This document shows positions 58,740 through 64,000 of a stretch of 64,000 nucleotides of DNA, in pieces. The first letter of the stretch is position 1. Each line of letters starts with the position of its first letter. The DNA lies in NCBI GenBank assembly GCA_002007465.1, contig LNAC01000854.1:490352-554351 (forward strand), in the 5' to 3' direction. Below the pieces are notes generated by a model. The model ran no database searches, had not been told where the DNA came from, and worked only from the letters and a program-made list of their open reading frames with translations. This DNA comes from Ailurus styani. Its lineage: Eukaryota > Chordata > Mammalia > Carnivora > Ailuridae. The translations under genes and the position numbers were made by a program.

Positions 58740-59960
58740 ATATAATATACTTAAATCAATTTTATGTCTGTCTATATGCCACCAAGGAGTTCAGAAAATT
58801 GAAGTTTTTAAAAGGTATAATTTACAATATCAACACAAAATATAGGGTTCCTAGAAATCTTATAAAAGATGTATAGGACCTTTTGGACAAAATTTTTACA
58901 TTATTAAAAGCAGCTAAAAAGTTCTAAGTAAATGGAGACAGATATTATGTTTATGGAAGACACACACAGGAATTTTCTTCCTCCATTATTGTAGTCTCCC
59001 AATTTATCTAGAAATGAAAAATAATTCCAATAAAACTCACAATAGAATTGTGTGCATGACACTTGTCAAGTTAATGCTAACATCTGTGAAGATCAAAAAG
59101 CCAAGAATAACCATAAAACTCTGGAAGAAGAAAGCAGAAAGACTCCATTAGTCATATTTCAGGATTATTATAAAGCTACGGTAATCAAGGCAGTGTGGCA
59201 TCTGTACAGAAGGAAGTGTGTAAACCAAGAGAACAGACGAGAAATTCAAGTTCTCCCCCTGCACATGAAAACTTGCAGTTGGAGAAAGTAAGATAAATGG
59301 TGCTAGGGCAACTCGTAATCAGTAATGAAAAAAATCAGATCTCTAGCCCTTATCATACACAAAAATCAATTTCAGGTGGAAGAAGATACCTAAAAATAAG
59401 ACTTAAAACTATATTGTGAGAACATCTTTATGACCGTGGAGAATAGAAAGATGACTTAAGACAAAAACTACAAATCCCCAAGAAAAAGATGGATACATTT
59501 GACTGCCTTTAACTTACTAACCTCGGTGCCCTCAAAAATGCCCTAAACAACTCGAAAAGGCAAAGTATAGCCAGGAAAAAGATCATTAGGGTCTGAAGAA
59601 CCTCTAATAATAAGAAAAAAACAAATACTCCAATGGCTAAATGGGCAAAACAAAGCAATCCACAGAAGAAGAAACCAATGTTGCATGGTTAGGAACTATA
59701 AAAAGATGCTTTCCCTCAGTGTAACCAGAGACAGTGATGAAATGTCACCGACACGCATCAGATCAGCAAAAATCTGATGAAATCTGACAATACTGAGAAC
59801 TGAGAGAGGACGCAGAGCACGGCAACTCATATTCTCCCCGGTGAGCGCACCGTGGCGCACCCACTGTCAGAGCAATGTGGCCCACCTAGTAAAGGTGAAG
59901 ATGCACCCGCCTATGACACAGCTGTTTTACTCTCAAGTGCACACAGCCTAGAGTGGCTCC
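58740..59960 (+). mobile_element. L1 ORF2 3' half, dead
   Basis: 'Aatatagggttcctagaaatc', 'gattattataaagctacggtaatcaaggcagtgtgg', 'aagataaatggtgctagggc', 'gggcaaaacaaagcaatccac' and 'aagatgctttccctcagtgtaac' follow ORF2 order. Frames such as 59052-59291 are remnants of ORF2 in broken phase. Confidence 0.8.
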
Positions 59961-62084
59961 GGTACCAGACCCATGACACAGAATGTGCACATTCTGCTGT
60001 GCTCTAAACTACGGTCATACAGGTAGCTTTAACAGTAGCTGTCAAGTCTCACTTCTGCGTGATGGGTACAGAGGCACCTTTTCACACTTATTTTAAAGAC
60101 AGAACACGATGAGAGAGACTGCAAATTGAAACAGGTAAATCAGATTAGTTTCAGAGGGGGTACAGACTGGGAGACAGCCAGCCTCCACTCCAGACCCCCG
60201 GAGGGAGATTTGGGTTCTTGCTTTTTGTTTTTTAAAGAAAGGCAGACTGGCACATGCAGCACCTCATTTGGACACTAGCCTAGTTCTCCTACAAAGGGAC
60301 CGTGCGAGCTTGTTTGGAGGTCCTAGCATGGAAGTGTAGCTCCTCACAGTCTCTGACTGAAGAATGGTCCTCTGTTGGGGAAGGTCATCCCCTACGGCCC
60401 AGGGCGTGGCTTCGGGAGGGAGGCACAGGGAGCCGTGGGGAGGGTGGGAGGGGACAGCTGACTAGTCAGCAGCTCAGCTGAATCAACCCTGGCGATCAGT
60501 GGGGTGACGGATGCTGCAGTCAGATCGCCTTCCAATCTCTGAGGGAGATTTGGATGGGTTTCCCTGGGAGGACTTGCATACTCTCCTTCACAGAAGAAGT
60601 GATAAGCACCTTGCGGAGTTAACTGCACCTCCTTTCTCCTTCCTGGGCCATCCTGTCACTTCATAGGTGTGACTGACAAGTTGACACTGACCTCAGGGCT
60701 CTGCTTTCACAATGACAGTGAGTAAAGCAGGGACCCTGCCCTCTCAGTGTAAGAAATTTAGACACTGCTGTTCAAGTTGACATTGCATCATTTCCCAGCT
60801 GTTATTACCACTTTTTAATGACGTAATATTACCTATCACAAGACCCCATTAGGTAGCACTTTCACCACAGAGAACTGATGAAACTGTGCGTCTCAATTTT
60901 CTTGCTTTGCCTACTTCACTAAATTGCTAGTTACGTATTTTACATAAAATTGTAGGGGAAAAATAATTATTTCAAAAGTCAAAGCAATTTGTAAATATAT
61001 AAATAACAGTACACAGCATTTCTGCAGGATTGAGACATTATCACGGACAGTAAGATTAAACACCACATCGTGCCCGAGGCCCCCTTCCCAGAGTCAACTT
61101 CATTATATAGAATTAGGACGTGCGTATTACTGTGGGACACGGGGGACCAGAGGCTGTTCTAAGGAGCCCTGAAGAAGCCTGGATAATCCTCCGAGTGTTT
61201 CCCAACACCATCAGAGAAAGGAAGCAGGGCTACTGCCTGGACTGCCAGCCCTCCTCCCTGCTCAGTGCCCCTCTGGTCTTGCTGCCACCCCTGAAAGGTG
61301 AGGTCACTGCCACATCCGGAAGGACTTCCTGGGTGTCGAGACTGGGCCCCAGGAACGAATGGAACTCCAAAAAGTACAACTGTTTTAGGTTGGAAATGCT
61401 TTCAAAAAAAGCTTCTAATAGGAGCTCGTGTCAGTTTCAGCTAAACAGCTTCAAAGCCTGTCACATATTTCTGTGCACTGGAGCAGATCTGTCTCACCGT
61501 CCTTTCAAATTCTGATGAGTTCTCCAGACATTTACCTCAAAATATCTCTAGTTTTTCCTAATTGTTTCAGGACTGGCTCATAGAAAAGTCTTTTAAAATA
61601 TCTTTTTATCTTCAAATTATTTACTTCTTGAAATATTAATTTCCCTGTGGGAACCTAAGAGTTTTACATGTTACAAAAGAACGACGTGGTTCCACATTTT
61701 AGCTTTTGCAACGTTAGAGGTAAAGTGGTCAATCAGGAGACAATTCTTTTGACATTCAACCAAAGCTCTTTGATTAAATTACTATTATTCTTAAAGAGAT
61801 TAGAGTTGACCTATTTCACAAGCCTGATGGTTTATTGGGGAATCAGCATTTATTTCATGAAAACATCCACCTCAGTTTTCGTTCATTTCAAATCAGACAG
61901 TTTTAGTATAGCTAGAACCTATTAGAGTTAGTAAGCACTGGGAAACACTTTAAAACTGAGTAAAAGCAGCTAATCTTGTAAAATCTCAGAGGTCTGACTA
62001 TGAAAAGAACTTGCTACTTTAGTTAGAATAGCTGCTTCTCTGGAAAAGTAAAGTAGGTTTCAAGAACACAAAATCATGAAGAAG
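59961..62084. other. mostly unique stretch
   Basis: A GC-richer patch at about 60365-60520 and a 131-codon plus frame at 61120-61515 without family resemblance. No confident repeat or exon. Confidence 0.35.
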
Positions 62085-62580
62085 GTTAGAAAATGAATTC
62101 TTAGATTCAACACCAGAAGTACAATCCGTAAGAAAAAAAATCAGACTTCATCAAAACTAAATTAATGAGTTTAGTTAATTTGCAAGTCATGTATCTGATA
62201 AAGGACTTGAATCTGGGATATATAAGGAAATCTTACAACTCAAGCTAAAAAGGGAAATAATGTAATTAAAGTATGAGCAAAAGATCTGAAGACATTACTC
62301 CAAAGAAAATATACAAATGACCCATAAGCACATGAAAAGGTGTTCGACATTGTAAGTCATTGGGGGGGGAGGGGGTGCAAATAAAACCACAAGAAGATAC
62401 CTCTGCATATCCACTAAGATGTGTAAAAACAAAAAGTAACAAGTGTTGGTGAGGCTGTGGGAGAAACTGGAGGCCTCACACATCTCCGGTAGGAATATGA
62501 AATGGTGCAACTCCTCTGGAAGACAGCCTGGCAGTTCACGGAAAGGTTAAACACAGACCTACCTTTGACCTAACAGCAGA
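62085..62580 (+). mobile_element. L1 ORF2 3' fragment
   Basis: 'Aagtcatgtatctgataaagg', 'cccataagcacatgaaaagg', 'ggtgaggctgtgggagaaactgg' and 'cctctggaagacagcctggcag' are L1 ORF2 3' text. A G-run (62362-62377) replaces part of it. Confidence 0.8.
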
Positions 62581-62610
62581 TATATATATATATATACACA
62601 CAAACACACA
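62580..62610 (+). repeat. (TA)n(CA)n microsatellite
   Basis: About 10 TA units followed by CA units at the L1 end. Confidence 0.9.
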
Positions 62611-62861
62611 CTTTTTCTTTTTTTTAAAGAAAGAAAACCTCCCTTTGTGCAAGGGTTTTACTTACTGAGATTCCACTTTAGGCCTGTTGTCGTAACATGA
62701 TTGCAAGACTGTCCAACAGGAATAAGGCCACACCAATCACCTTCCATTCCGGTATCTACATGCATTTTGTGCTTCCCCTGAAGTAGAGAAGGAATGATCA
62801 TTAGCAGGGGAAGAGAAAGGACAGGACGTCAATGTGCACTGAAGATCTGGTCCCACGCACC

Positions 62862-63120
62862 AGGTACCATTCCAGAACTTCATGTGGTTATCATACTCAG
62901 TCCTAATAACAAATTTAAGGAGTATGTGCTGAATAATCCCAGGAACTCTTACCTGATTTAATCCTAGTCACAATTTTACAAGGTAGCTTATTGTTAATTA
63001 TTTTCACACATGAGAAAATTGCAGCTTGCAGGGATTAAATATGTCCAGAACCACACAGATAAAAAGGGGGCAGAATCAGGACTCCTACCTATACTTGCCA
63101 ATTCTAAAGACTAAATTGAT
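62862..63120 (-). mobile_element. MIR, reverse
   Basis: 'Gcaccaggtaccattccagaac', 'tttaatcctagtcacaattttacaaggtagc', 'catgagaaaattgcagcttgcagggattaaat', 'accacacagat' and 'ggcagaatcaggactcctacc' follow MIR in reverse. The first section may be a separate partial copy. Confidence 0.75.
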
Positions 63121-64000
63121 TCCACAGGCTAGTAATACAGCACTATATGATGGTTCTAGGGTTTTAATCAAACACTTGCTGAAGTATAAATAAAGCATTT
63201 CTTTCTAAGTAAAATCTCTACTTCATCTTAGACATGGGCTTCTAGCTTTCAGAATTCAATGTCAATCCTGCTAATGGTTAGTCTGCTTCCTATGTCCATG
63301 GCTATTCTAGGGGATGCTCAGTGAGAAGTACCTCCACCAGGAAACAGTATCTACCTTGAGGAATGAATAGGCTTCTTCCATCTGGATTACAAAAACTGAT
63401 ATAATTTACTATGTTATCAAGTTTTCAGTTTAAAAGCAGGTTAAAGTTAAATGTAATGTTTAATCAAGGCTACAACATTTGCTTTTAAATAAAATACTTG
63501 GAAATTCCTCTTCTTCTGCAAAGTAATGACTTTCCATTGCTTTTCTATTCTATTCATTATCCTCAGAATACATGGTCTTTATAGAAATTTACCTCAAGTC
63601 CTTATGGGGAAAATGCCAAGGCACACATCCATTCAATAATAACATAAAAAAGATATTTTTCATAATTCATGTAACTCTGAGGGGATAAAGATGTTATTTT
63701 AATGAAATATTATTTAAAAGCTTAATATATGACACATTACCAGGGTAAGGTACTTACACCACCTTTTACAGCATTTCATTCCAACTATGCCTTTTGTACT
63801 CTGTTACAGGCTCTGGGAACCTACTCTGATGTATAGAAGACCTCAGCATATGAGTAGGCTTTGTCTTTAGTCAATGGATTGCTTTTATTAGGAAAACAAC
63901 TCTCTAAACTACTTATCAGTTCTTGAAATGTAACACAAGTTCATATAGATCTCCACTACCTATACAACTCATAAATACATATTTCTATTTGAACACTCAA
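63121..64000. other. unique, gene-free stretch to window end
   Basis: AT-rich. No confident repeat, exon or regulatory signal. Confidence 0.4.

Noticed and set aside
1..64000. CRISPR array, operon, phage or integrated bacterial system
   Set aside because: No regularly spaced repeats, dense same-strand genes or ribosome-binding sites are present; the repeats are vertebrate retrotransposons.

Overview
The window is nuclear genomic DNA from a carnivoran mammal, most likely a musteloid such as a mink, ferret or marten. The evidence is 19 copies of the tRNA-derived CAN SINE, which occurs only in Carnivora. They include young copies whose head reads 'gtgggttaaagcctctgc', a form I associate with mustelids. 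Old mammal-wide repeats (L1M, L2, MIR, MER5, MER20, MaLR LTRs) lie around them. No bacterial or viral gene arrangement and no CRISPR array is present. I found no intact, confidently identifiable protein-coding gene. The window reads as intergenic or intronic DNA, and almost all open frames are chance or repeat-derived.

Layout. 1-5 kb: a short CpG-rich patch, a MaLR LTR, an ATTA-rich unique block, a young SINE, and a MaLR-like LTR split by a SINE. 6-11 kb: a second MaLR LTR, an L1 3' end with a nested SINE, a SINE, MER5 and unique DNA. 14-18.5 kb: an ERV-type LTR followed by a pile of old L1 pieces, one split by MER20 and others by SINEs. 20-21.2 kb: two SINEs. 21-25.7 kb: largely unique, with one well-formed exon candidate at 24323-24435. 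25.7-27.3 kb: a SINE whose tail has expanded into a GAAA microsatellite, then an L1 5' region. 28.8-29.03 kb: a 231-base assembly gap in a C-rich, CpG-bearing tract. 30.5-35.1 kb: two SINEs in inverted orientation, an AT microsatellite, L2, MER5 and MIR. 38.2-39.4 kb: a young L1 3' end carrying a SINE. 41-48.5 kb: SINEs, L2, MIR, an ERV-type LTR and, on the minus strand at 42816-43327, the best protein-coding signal in the window. 49.7-49.9 kb: an exon candidate with an open frame. 50.9-64 kb: MIR, a MaLR LTR, several L1 bodies, SINEs and another MIR.

The observation most worth following is the minus-strand relic at 42816-43327. It reads as about 170 codons broken by one frameshift and one stop and ends in a strongly basic tail. 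It is not a repeat I recognise, and a pyrimidine-rich acceptor-like site precedes it. It may be the last exon of a gene decayed in this lineage. The exon candidates at 24323-24435 and 49705-49923 and several TAAT/ATTA-rich unique blocks are the other leads. No genes can be shown to work together here. The structure is explained mainly by layers of retrotransposon insertion, with older L1, L2, MIR, MER and LTR copies interrupted by younger CAN SINEs.
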